Positions 1 through 7,031 of a stretch of 10,595 nt of DNA are shown in pieces. Within the stretch, counting starts at the first letter, position 1, and each line of letters begins with the position of its first letter. Both the position numbers and the translations under genes were made by a program. The notes under the pieces were generated by a model, which was given only the letters and a program-made list of their open reading frames with translations, was not told the origin of the DNA and did not search any database. This stretch comes from Alistipes sp. (GTDB lineage: Bacteria > Bacteroidota > Bacteroidia > Bacteroidales > Rikenellaceae). The stretch lies in assembly GCA_017629615.1 (NCBI GenBank), contig JAGBWT010000186.1, positions 1 to 10,595 on the forward strand. The letters run 5' to 3'.

Positions 1-26
1 CCCTCGGGTGACCAAAATTGCATTTT

Positions 27-51
27 AGGCGAGATTATACAACGCTCGCCT
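27..51. other. Short inverted repeat near left edge
   Basis: AGGCGAG (27-33) can pair with CTCGCCT (45-51) across an 11-nt loop, giving a 7-bp GC-rich stem. It is followed on the plus strand only by TTAATT, so it is at best a weak terminator for a plus-strand gene lying left of the window. Its role is unknown. Confidence 0.35.
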
Positions 52-56
52 TAATT

Positions 57-97
57 GACGACGAAGGGCTGTACTTGCCGTACTGCCCTTTGTCGTC
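57..97. terminator. Long hairpin downstream of the patatin gene, possible terminator
   Basis: GACGACGAAGGGC (57-69) pairs with GCCCTTTGTCGTC (85-97) over 13 positions with one G-T wobble. Inside it, GTAC (71-74) pairs with GTAC (80-83) around a five-base loop. The hairpin starts 55 bp past the stop codon of the minus-strand patatin gene and could end its transcript. Neither strand shows a clear U-run after the stem, so a transcript-stabilising or repetitive intergenic element is an equally good reading. Confidence 0.4.
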
Positions 98-130
98 ATA
101 TTGAGGTAGCGGCAGTAGAATCCGCATAAA

Positions 131-158
131 ATCAATTTTAATAGAATCGATTTTAATA
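131..158. repeat. 13-bp direct repeat at the 3' end of the patatin gene
   Basis: ATCAATTTTAATA (131-143) and ATCGATTTTAATA (146-158) match at 12 of 13 positions with a 15-bp period. The second copy contains the stop codon (153-155, TAA on the minus strand) and the final Tyr codon. It is AT-rich and may be a simple local duplication. Confidence 0.55.
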
Positions 159-2426
159 AAACGTCCCCTTCGGCGCAAACAACAAATACCCAAAATTAAA
201 CGAGAGATAGTAGTTGTTGCCGCTATTCAAGCCATATTTGGTGAGCGAGAGGCTCACAGGGCCGAGAATTGAGCGATAGGATATGGTCAGGTCGGAGATA
301 TACTGCCAATGGCCAAAGGCGGAGGTTGTGTTGCGATACATCGCATAAAATCCTGCACGCAGATAGAGTTGGTCGATGATGTGGAACACGGGCATAATAC
401 CCATCGCAATATATCGCGAGGCGTGGTATTCGGGCATATAGAGCATCTGCGAATGGGTTGTCGGAGCGTATTGCGGCATCGAGGCGTTGGAGGCCAACTC
501 TTCGACAAAGTCGGGGTGGTTGGTGTAGAGGCCCTCGACGCTATAACCGAGTGAAAACCAGCGACTACTGATTGGCAGCAGATGCTCCCACGCGACCTTT
601 GAGCCGACCCAATCGCGACGTGCCGAGATGTAGTGTCCCTCGTTTTTCCAGCGGTCACGACCACCGACATAGATAGCCGACACCGATAGGCGATGGCCTC
701 GGAATGGTGCTACGAGGTTGTCGAGCGTACTGCGACGGAACTGCAACTGCGCGGCATAGAAACCGAAGCGTGTAGGATTCGTCTGGTTTTGGAACTGATA
801 CACACCCTCGCCGAGGTTGAATGTCGCCTGCAAGAGCGAGCGCTTGGAGATGGCCACACCTGCGGATAACGACATAAAATGCTCCTTGTGCTTCATTCGG
901 TGTGTATTATCGACCTTTGTGAGGTTGCCGAAGTTGCCATAGATGGTGTTGCGCACCGAGAAGATATAGTGGGCCGAGAAGAATAGCGGACGACGTGGCA
1001 GGACAAACATCTGCGCACCGATGCTACCGGCATTATAGACCGTACCGAGATAGAGTCGCATCGCGGCATTGACACCCACGCGACCGATATGCTCGTATTG
1101 GAAGTTTATTCGCGCCTGGTTGTAGGCGGTCGAGGAGATATTGGCACCAAACGAGAGGCGCAACGACGGTTGTGGTCGGAGCGGCAGGGTAGGGGTAAAG
1201 CGGCGCGACAGGGAGTCGTAGTCGAGGCGCGGAAAGCCCATCTCGAAGTCGTTGTTAGCCAAGAGGTTGCAAATGCCTTTGTGGAGTTGGTCGAAGGTGG
1301 CAGGTTGCTCACCGTGCGATGCTCCGGTCGTCAGCACAGCCTTCACATAACGCTCCTGATTGCGGTTCAGGCCCTCGATTTTGGCCTCCGACACCTCGAT
1401 TGGCGGAAGGTGGCTACGGAAGGAGGCGCGACGCGATTCGACCTCCTCGCGACTGCGACGCGACGGTATGGTAGCCAAAATCTCGGCCATACGCTCCATC
1501 GTATCGTTGTAGCCCTGCTCGACAATCTTCATACCCTCGTCGAAGTCCAACATTCCCGACTCAACCTCGCGGTCGAGCATAATATTTCCCTCGCGCGGCA
1601 ACTCATAGTTGGTTGCACCGATAAGCAGGCCCAAACCCTGCTCGACGATGTTGCTCGACTCGTCGATTTCGCGGTTGCCGAACGTACATTTTACACCGAT
1701 GATATGGTCGGGCGCATAGGTCGAAGCCAAGTGCTGCCACGGGAAGTTGTCGAAGATACCGCCGTCGTAGAGCATCTTATCCTTGCGACGCAACGGCTTG
1801 AATATGAACGGTATGGACATCGACGCACGAACAGCCTCGGCCAGGTCGCCACGGTCGAAAAATTCGGCTTTGCGCCCTTTGAGGTCGGCAGCCACGCAGA
1901 AAAACGGCACCATCAGGCGCGAAAAATCGCCCTCACAAACGACCGTCGCCGGAGCAAAAAATCGGTTTAGCGCCAGGTCGATTTGGTTCGACGAGATGAT
2001 GTCGGAGGGTAGTTGCACCGTGCGCTGACGCACACCGACCCTCTTGCCGGGGGTCGAGTCTTTGTCGCGCTCAACATCGAAGCGCAACGTGAGCAGCGGT
2101 TGTGGGGTATCGACCTCGCGGAAGTAGTGGTTGTAGCGGTCGGGCATACGACCCGAGAGCCACTGCTCAATATCACCCGAACGGACTATCTCGACCATCT
2201 CCTCGGGCGAGTATCCTGCGGCATAGAGTGCGCCGACAATAGCACCCATCGACGTACCGCCGATATAGTCGATTGCCACGCCATTCTCTTCGAGTGCGCG
2301 GATTACGCCAATGTGATAGAGACCCTTCGCTCCGCCTCCACTCAAAACCAATCCGACCTTCGGGGTCGCGACTGCCGAGGCGAAGCCGAGTGCGGCAACT
2401 ATAAATATTACATATTTACGCCACAT
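153..2426 (-). CDS. Patatin-like phospholipase with POTRA-like segment and C-terminal outer-membrane barrel
   Basis: This 757-residue protein is predicted to be an exported lipid acyl hydrolase anchored in the outer membrane. Residues 1-20 form a signal peptide. The patatin domain (about 23-250) shows the oxyanion motif SGGGAKG (29-35), the nucleophile motif GTSMG (57-61, Ser59) and DGG (221-223, Asp221), so the Ser-Asp dyad is complete. Residues about 341-420 resemble one POTRA repeat. Residues about 421-757 alternate in the manner of a BamA/Omp85-like barrel and end in an aromatic strand (YYLSFNFGYLLF). This order matches the PlpD-type (type Vd) autotransporter class and the patatin/BamA-like proteins common in Bacteroidetes. 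Substrate, and whether the passenger is released, cannot be told from sequence. The start is the only ATG ahead of the signal peptide. The gene is divergent from pheS and probably transcribed alone. Confidence 0.9.
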   Translation of the reverse strand: MWRKYVIFIVAALGFASAVATPKVGLVLSGGGAKGLYHIGVIRALEENGVAIDYIGGTSMGAIVGALYAAGYSPEEMVEIVRSGDIEQWLSGRMPDRYNHYFREVDTPQPLLTLRFDVERDKDSTPGKRVGVRQRTVQLPSDIISSNQIDLALNRFFAPATVVCEGDFSRLMVPFFCVAADLKGRKAEFFDRGDLAEAVRASMSIPFIFKPLRRKDKMLYDGGIFDNFPWQHLASTYAPDHIIGVKCTFGNREIDESSNIVEQGLGLLIGATNYELPREGNIMLDREVESGMLDFDEGMKIVEQGYNDTMERMAEILATIPSRRSREEVESRRASFRSHLPPIEVSEAKIEGLNRNQERYVKAVLTTGASHGEQPATFDQLHKGICNLLANNDFEMGFPRLDYDSLSRRFTPTLPLRPQPSLRLSFGANISSTAYNQARINFQYEHIGRVGVNAAMRLYLGTVYNAGSIGAQMFVLPRRPLFFSAHYIFSVRNTIYGNFGNLTKVDNTHRMKHKEHFMSLSAGVAISKRSLLQATFNLGEGVYQFQNQTNPTRFGFYAAQLQFRRSTLDNLVAPFRGHRLSVSAIYVGGRDRWKNEGHYISARRDWVGSKVAWEHLLPISSRWFSLGYSVEGLYTNHPDFVEELASNASMPQYAPTTHSQMLYMPEYHASRYIAMGIMPVFHIIDQLYLRAGFYAMYRNTTSAFGHWQYISDLTISYRSILGPVSLSLTKYGLNSGNNYYLSFNFGYLLFAPKGTFY

Positions 2427-2442
2427 TTTTTCAAAAAATTTG

Positions 2443-2450
2443 TAACTTTG
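2443..2450 (+). promoter_or_regulatory. Bacteroidetes -7 promoter box for the pheS cluster
   Basis: TAACTTTG fits the Bacteroidetes -7 consensus TAnnTTTG exactly and lies 64 bp ahead of the pheS ATG. It predicts a transcript start near 2457 and a leader of roughly 58 nt. A matching -33 TTTG at the usual 19-20 bp spacing is not evident (the region is T-rich at 2425-2431), so the assignment rests on the -7 box and its position. Confidence 0.55.
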
Positions 2451-2476
2451 TCCCTACTATACCCGTTTATGGAGTG

Positions 2477-2507
2477 TAAAGTTACGAAAAAAGAGTAAAA
2501 TTTCAAA
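2477..2507 (-). promoter_or_regulatory. Bacteroidetes-type promoter for the patatin gene
   Basis: Read on the minus strand, TTTG (2507-2504) is followed after exactly 19 bases by TAACTTTA (2484-2477), one base off the TAnnTTTG -7 box. Position and spacing suit the sigma-ABfr consensus. The transcript start would be near 2470, about 44 nt ahead of the patatin ATG. It faces the pheS -7 box at 2443-2450. Confidence 0.5.
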
Positions 2508-2514
2508 ATACAAT

Positions 2515-3555
2515 ATGGACAGCAAAATCAAAAACCTGCTCCTCTGCGTCGAGGAGTTTTGCCCACAGAATGCGGCCGAAATCGAGGCCTTTCGTATCAA
2601 AATGGTCGGTAAGAAGGGTGAAATCACCGCTCTGATGGAGGAGTTTAAGGGCATAGCACCCGAACTCAAACGTGAATATGGTCAGCGAATTAACGCCCTC
2701 AAACAGGCTGCGCTCACCAAAATCAACACCCTCAAAGAGGAGGCTGCGCAACGTGTAGCCGATGACAAAAAAATCGAGGATATGTCGCGCCCAGGTTCGG
2801 CCGAATCGCTCGGCTCGCGCCACCCTATTTCGATTGTAAAGAACGAGATTATAGATATTTTTGCCCGTATGGGTTACACGGTGGCCGATGGTCCCGAAAT
2901 CGAGGACGACAACCACGTCTTCTCGTTGCTCAACTTCCCACCCGAGCACCCTGCTCGCGATATGCAGGATACATTCTTCATCGACAAGCAGTCGAACGAA
3001 CCCGATTCGGGCGACGTTCTGCTCCGCACCCACACCTCGTCGATTCAGGTGCGCACGATGGAGAAGCAGCAGCCGCCTATTCGCGTAATCTGCCCGGGTC
3101 GCGTATTCCGCAACGAGGCTATCTCCTACCGCGCACACTGCATCTTCCACCTAATCGAGGGCCTCTATATCGACAAAAACGTCTCGTTTGCCGACCTCAA
3201 ACAGTCGTTGCTCTACTTCGCAAAGGAGCTCTTCGGCGAGAAGAGCCAAATCCGCTTGCGCCCTTCGTACTTCCCATTCACCGAGCCATCGGCCGAGGTC
3301 GATGTTTCGTGTAACCTCTGCGGCGGCAAGGGTTGCCCTGTCTGCAAAGGTACGGGTTGGTTGGAGATTCTCGGCTGCGGTATGGTAGACCCTAACGTGC
3401 TGTCGGCCAACGGTATCGACCCTAACGAATACTCGGGTTTCGCGTTTGGTATGGGAGTTGAACGTATTGCGATGTTGAAGTTCGGAGTGAAGGACTTGCG
3501 CCTCTATTTCGAGAACGACGTGCGTTTCCTCCACCAATTCGACAGCGTACTGTAA
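2515..3555 (+). CDS. pheS: Phenylalanine--tRNA ligase alpha subunit
   Basis: This is the catalytic alpha subunit of the cytoplasmic alpha2-beta2 enzyme that charges tRNA-Phe; at 346 residues it has the usual length. The N-terminal helical tRNA-binding region (about 1-90) is followed by a class II synthetase core. Motif 2 is at about 195-217 (GRVFRNEAISYRAH, then FHLIEGLYIDK) and motif 3 at about 308-338 (GFAFGMGVERIAML). Four cysteines at 266, 269, 274 and 277 (CNLCGGKGCPVC) form a probable zinc knuckle. I recall this from Bacteroidetes PheS proteins; it is absent from the E. coli type. pheT is not adjacent, which is common in this phylum. It is the first gene of the plus-strand cluster, with a TAACTTTG box upstream. 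There is no Shine-Dalgarno; the leader just before the ATG is A/T-rich. The next gene starts 14 bp after the stop. Confidence 0.97.
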   Translation: MDSKIKNLLLCVEEFCPQNAAEIEAFRIKMVGKKGEITALMEEFKGIAPELKREYGQRINALKQAALTKINTLKEEAAQRVADDKKIEDMSRPGSAESLGSRHPISIVKNEIIDIFARMGYTVADGPEIEDDNHVFSLLNFPPEHPARDMQDTFFIDKQSNEPDSGDVLLRTHTSSIQVRTMEKQQPPIRVICPGRVFRNEAISYRAHCIFHLIEGLYIDKNVSFADLKQSLLYFAKELFGEKSQIRLRPSYFPFTEPSAEVDVSCNLCGGKGCPVCKGTGWLEILGCGMVDPNVLSANGIDPNEYSGFAFGMGVERIAMLKFGVKDLRLYFENDVRFLHQFDSVL

Positions 3556-3569
3556 TAGGGTAGTGTGCG

Positions 3570-5312
3570 ATGAAATTCAGAGGGTTGATATATGGCCTCG
3601 TGCTACTTGCGTTGCTCTGCGCCTTTCGTGCGTGGGGGCAGCAGGAGGGTAGCGGTACGCCCAAAAATCAACCCGAGGCCGAGCGTCGGTTTGCACTCTA
3701 CACCGAGGCTCTGCGCCACCTGACCATTCACGGCGACACCGCCTCGGCACGCCGTCTTACGACCGAGGTGTTGGCTCTCGACTCGACCTATGCCCCTGCG
3801 CACTACCTGCGTTCGCGCATCGCGACCACCTATACGGAGGCCTTTGAGTCGGCCGAGAAGGCTATCGAGAGCGACTCCAACAACCTCTTCTACCTCCACG
3901 AGGCAGGTATGGCGGCCGTGAGGGTTAATCGCATCGAGAAGGCGATAGGCTACTACTCCCGCCTGGCGAGCCAAGCGACCGACCCCGACCACTACCGCGT
4001 GCTGGCGATGCTCTACACGATGTCGTCGCGCGACAACGAGGCCATTGCAGCCCTCGACACTGCCGAGGTGCGCTTTGGTCGAATAGGCTTCTTTACCCGT
4101 ATGCGCCAACGTCTGCTGCTCAAAAACGGCCAAATCGAGAGGGCCGAGCGCGAGGCTCTGCGAGCAGCAACCGAAGCCCCATACGATGCCGAAAACCATA
4201 CGGCATTGGCCCAAATCTACGCCTCGACGGGGCGTGACTCACTCGCAACAAACGCCTACACGAAGGCTCTCGAAGTCGATAAGAGCAATCCGCAGACGAT
4301 TCTCGAATTTGCCGAATTTCTGCTGCATCGCCAACGCAACATCGAGTTTATGATGGCCATACAGAGCTTCGTGGAGTTGCGCGATGTCGATATTGCCACC
4401 AAGTTGGAAATCGTCGAGAAAATCATCGGCGACAAGGGTTTTGTGCGCAACAATCTCCTGCTCATAGAGCCTCTGTTGGCACGTATGGCCGAACTCTACC
4501 CCGACAACATCGAGGTTCTCGACCTCTATGCCGCCCACCTCGTCGCAACCAACAAAATCGACAAGGCGGGGCAGATATTCAAGCAGCGTATGGCTGTCGA
4601 TGGCCCAAACAAGGAGGCCCTCGGGCGCATTATCGAAATCGAGCAATATCTCGACCGTCGCGACTCGGTGGCACACTACATCGATTTGGGCATCGGGCTC
4701 TACCCCAACGATATAGAGATGCGACTTCGCAAGGCTTGGCTGCAACACTCGGCCGAGGATTACGATGGGGTAGTGGCGACCCTCCACGAAGCCCTCACAC
4801 ACACCTCCGACCCAAAGGAGCAGAGTAGCATCTGGGGGCAGATTGGCGACACAGAGGAGTTGCGCAACAACATCAAGCAGTCGCATCGTGCCTACGCCAA
4901 GGCCCTCGCACTCAACCCCGATAACGCTGTGGCGCTCAACAACTACGCCTACAAACTCGCAGTCGCGGGCAAGCGCCTTGCCGAGGCCGAGAAGATGGCG
5001 TTGCGAGCCATAGAAATCGAGAAGAACAACGCCACCTTCCTCGACACGGTGGCCTGGGTATACTACCGCCTCGGCAACTATCAGCAGGCCAAGCGATATA
5101 TGCAGCAGGCCCTCTCGTTCGACAAGCACAACTCGGCCGAATTGGCTCTGCACTATGGCGATATACTCGATGCGATGGGCGACACATTCCTTGCCCAAAC
5201 ATATTGGAAAAAGGCCCTCGAAAGGGGTTGTGAGGCCCAAAAGATTGAGCAACGCATCGAGGCCCAACGCCAGCGCACAGCACCCGCCCAAACCCCTAAA
5301 AAGAGAAAATAA
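3570..5312 (+). CDS. Exported tetratricopeptide-repeat protein
   Basis: This 580-residue protein starts with a signal peptide (about 1-23, MKFRGLIYG followed by a Leu-rich core and a possible cleavage site after AWG), so it acts in the periplasm or at the envelope. Almost all the rest is helical repeats. The clearest TPR units are at about 206-240, 419-452, 453-486, 487-520 and 521-552 (for example LNPDNAVALNNYAYKLAVAG, and LGNYQQAKRYMQQAL). The central part (about 245-410) is more diverged. The C-terminus is basic (PKKRK). TPR arrays are protein-binding scaffolds and no enzymatic motif is visible. The gene lies between pheS and an EnvC-like gene with 14-bp gaps on both sides. In other Bacteroidetes, as I recall, a similar TPR gene sits near an M23/EnvC gene, so a role in envelope or peptidoglycan assembly is a reasonable inference. 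A specific function is not known to me. Confidence 0.88.
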   Translation: MKFRGLIYGLVLLALLCAFRAWGQQEGSGTPKNQPEAERRFALYTEALRHLTIHGDTASARRLTTEVLALDSTYAPAHYLRSRIATTYTEAFESAEKAIESDSNNLFYLHEAGMAAVRVNRIEKAIGYYSRLASQATDPDHYRVLAMLYTMSSRDNEAIAALDTAEVRFGRIGFFTRMRQRLLLKNGQIERAEREALRAATEAPYDAENHTALAQIYASTGRDSLATNAYTKALEVDKSNPQTILEFAEFLLHRQRNIEFMMAIQSFVELRDVDIATKLEIVEKIIGDKGFVRNNLLLIEPLLARMAELYPDNIEVLDLYAAHLVATNKIDKAGQIFKQRMAVDGPNKEALGRIIEIEQYLDRRDSVAHYIDLGIGLYPNDIEMRLRKAWLQHSAEDYDGVVATLHEALTHTSDPKEQSSIWGQIGDTEELRNNIKQSHRAYAKALALNPDNAVALNNYAYKLAVAGKRLAEAEKMALRAIEIEKNNATFLDTVAWVYYRLGNYQQAKRYMQQALSFDKHNSAELALHYGDILDAMGDTFLAQTYWKKALERGCEAQKIEQRIEAQRQRTAPAQTPKKRK

Positions 5313-5326
5313 TCACACGCAATAGT

Positions 5327-6451
5327 ATGAAGTTCCGCTCTCTGATACTGACCCTCGCAGCACTCGTGGTGGTGGCCCTGCCGCTCGTGGCACAAACCGC
5401 CAAAATCGACGAGCAACGCCGCATTATCGCCCAACTCGAAAAAAATATCGCGAAGGAGGAGGCCGAACTCTCGTCGCTGAAAAAGAGCAAGGCCTCGACC
5501 CAGAAGAAAATCAAGTCGCTGGCCCGTCAGGTCGAGCAGCGAACCGAACTCATCAACGCCACAACCACGCAGATAAAGCATCTCAACAACGAGATTGCCG
5601 CCTCGACACGTCGTGTCGAAGTGTTGTCGAACAACCTGACGCTGCTCGAAGCCTCGTGTGTCGAGATGGCTCGCGAAGCCTATCGTAACTATCGCTACAA
5701 CAGCGTCTTGGCCTACATACTCTCGGCCCCTACGACGAGCGAATTTGCCAACCGCATAGCCTCGTTGCGCGTGGCGACCATCAAGCGCAAGGAGCAGATG
5801 GAGCATATCGTGTCGGTGCGCAGCGATGTGCAACGCGAGCGCGACAAACTCTCGAAGCGTCGCAAGGAGCTCGATGCCGAGAAGCGCAAACTCGCCAAGC
5901 GTCGCGATGCACTCAAAAAGAGCCTCAAATCGGCCAAAGCCGAGATTAGCCGCCTCACAAAGAGCGAGCGCGAGAAGTTGCGCTCGATGGACGAACATCG
6001 CAAGAAACTCGACTCGGCAATCAAGGAGTTGCGAGCCCTCACAAAGGGCAACAAGTCGGGTGCCGCATTCTCGACCAAGACCTCGGGTCTGCGCATACCT
6101 GTAAGTGGTGGCCGCGTGGTGCAATACAAGGGCAATATGGCCGAAATCGTGGGCCAAAAGGGTGCTGCGGTGACGGCAATCTACGAGGGTAAGGTGATGA
6201 AGGTCTCGCGCAACAAAATCAACAACAAATACGACATCTTTATCGCCCACGGCGAGTACATCTCGTCGTACGCCAACCTCGCCTCGACCACCGTCAAACA
6301 GGGAGATGTGGTCGCTCGCAACCAGAAAATCGGCGTCGTGGCACAGATGATTGACCCGACAACGATGGAGATGCAGCACAAAATCGTGTTCGGCATCTAC
6401 GCCCCATCGTCGTCGATAAAGATGCAGGCCTCGACCCTCTTTAAGAGATAA
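5327..6451 (+). CDS. EnvC-like murein hydrolase activator (coiled coil plus degenerate LytM/M23 domain)
   Basis: This 374-residue exported protein has a signal peptide (about 1-22, ending VVALPLVAQ), a long charged coiled coil (about 25-240, Lys/Arg/Glu-rich, broken near 115-160) and a C-terminal LytM/M23 fold (about 254-372). The fold is recognisable from IPVSGGRVVQY, AVTAIYEGKVMKV, HGEYISSYANL and VKQGDVVARNQKIG. The zinc ligands of active M23 peptidases are missing: there is no HxxxD segment after the first strand, the usual YAH is YAN (316), and the final HxH is replaced around MQHKIVFGI. This architecture matches E. coli EnvC, which does not cut peptidoglycan but activates amidases at division. 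By inference this protein activates amidases rather than acting as an endopeptidase. It lies 14 bp after the TPR gene and 11 bp before ybeY, so it is probably co-transcribed. Confidence 0.88.
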   Translation: MKFRSLILTLAALVVVALPLVAQTAKIDEQRRIIAQLEKNIAKEEAELSSLKKSKASTQKKIKSLARQVEQRTELINATTTQIKHLNNEIAASTRRVEVLSNNLTLLEASCVEMAREAYRNYRYNSVLAYILSAPTTSEFANRIASLRVATIKRKEQMEHIVSVRSDVQRERDKLSKRRKELDAEKRKLAKRRDALKKSLKSAKAEISRLTKSEREKLRSMDEHRKKLDSAIKELRALTKGNKSGAAFSTKTSGLRIPVSGGRVVQYKGNMAEIVGQKGAAVTAIYEGKVMKVSRNKINNKYDIFIAHGEYISSYANLASTTVKQGDVVARNQKIGVVAQMIDPTTMEMQHKIVFGIYAPSSSIKMQASTLFKR

Positions 6452-6462
6452 ACACCCCGAAA

Positions 6463-6921
6463 ATGGATATACTTTATTTTAACGACGATTGCAACTACCG
6501 CCTACGCGACAAACGGTTGATACGCAAGTGGTTGCGCGAGGTGGCCAAAGCCGAAGGCGGCTATACAATCGAGGCTGTGAACTATGTTTTCTGCTCGGCG
6601 GCACGCCATCGTGCGATGAACATCGAGTTCCTCGGCCACGACTACTACACCGACATCATCACCTTCGACGACAGCCGCTTGAAGGAGCGAGTTATCGCGG
6701 GCGATATATTTATCGACGTCGAGACGGTGGCCGACAACGCCCGAATTTATGGCACAACGGCCCGTCGCGAGATGTTGCGCGTTATCGTTCACGGGGTGCT
6801 GCACCTCTGCGGACAGAAGGATAAAACCCCTCGCACAGAGAAGCAGATGCACCGCAAGGAGGATAAGTACCTGGCGATGTGGGAGGAGATGGCGCAGGAG
6901 GTGGCGCAAGTTAATGGGTAG
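6463..6921 (+). CDS. ybeY: rRNA maturation factor / endoribonuclease YbeY
   Basis: YbeY is a metal-dependent cytoplasmic RNase needed for 16S rRNA 3'-end maturation and ribosome quality control. The 152-residue length is typical. Diagnostic segments are LGHDYYTDIITFD (57-69), GDIFIDVETVADNA (80-93) and the metal-binding motif HGVLHLCGQKDKT (110-122). His110 and His114 fit the canonical H-x3-H-x5-H motif, but the third position is Asp120. I recall KDKT at this place in Bacteroidetes homologues, so this looks like a lineage feature rather than damage. It is the fourth gene of the cluster, 11 bp after the EnvC-like gene. Its TAG stop is formed by the first unit of a GGGTAG-containing repeat that continues downstream, so the last codons (Asn-Gly) may derive from repeat sequence. 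Confidence 0.95.
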   Translation: MDILYFNDDCNYRLRDKRLIRKWLREVAKAEGGYTIEAVNYVFCSAARHRAMNIEFLGHDYYTDIITFDDSRLKERVIAGDIFIDVETVADNARIYGTTARREMLRVIVHGVLHLCGQKDKTPRTEKQMHRKEDKYLAMWEEMAQEVAQVNG

Positions 6922-7003
6922 AATGGGTAGCTTGAGTAGACTGGGTAGAATAAAAGGGGCAACCTATACTACTCATTCTACCCAGTATACCCAGTCTACC
7001 CAG
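6916..7003. repeat. Inverted array of 9-bp GGGTAG repeats forming a long hairpin
   Basis: On the left arm, four 9-bp units follow one another from 6916 to 6951: GGGTAGAAT, GGGTAGCTT, GAGTAGACT and GGGTAGAAT. On the right arm the same motif appears in reverse complement as three units (6975-7001: ATTCTACCC, AGTATACCC, AGTCTACCC). Positions 6923-6951 and 6975-7003 can pair at 24 of 29 positions with a 23-nt loop. The array fills most of the ybeY-mnmG gap. There is no U-run after it, so it is not a classical terminator. It could attenuate read-through, protect the ybeY transcript 3' end, or be a dispersed repetitive element. Confidence 0.75.
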
Positions 7004-7031
7004 CACAGCTCTTGCTAAAAAAAAAGAAAAA

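Noticed and set aside
1089..1970. 293-codon open frame on the plus strand
   Set aside because: It is antisense to the patatin gene, which has clear catalytic motifs. The composition is typical of a shadow frame.
4239..5291. 350-codon open frame on the minus strand
   Set aside because: It is fully antisense to the TPR gene, whose signal peptide and repeats are convincing. The antisense translation shows no recognisable fold or signal.
5153..6379. 408-codon open frame on the minus strand
   Set aside because: It lies antisense to the EnvC-like gene and the end of the TPR gene. Its translation is rich in His, Arg, Leu and Val with no domain pattern, as expected for a shadow frame of GC-rich, Lys/Glu/Ala/Ser-coding sequence.
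6916..7003. CRISPR array
   Set aside because: The repeat units are only 9 bp, contiguous and inverted, with no spacers and no cas genes nearby.
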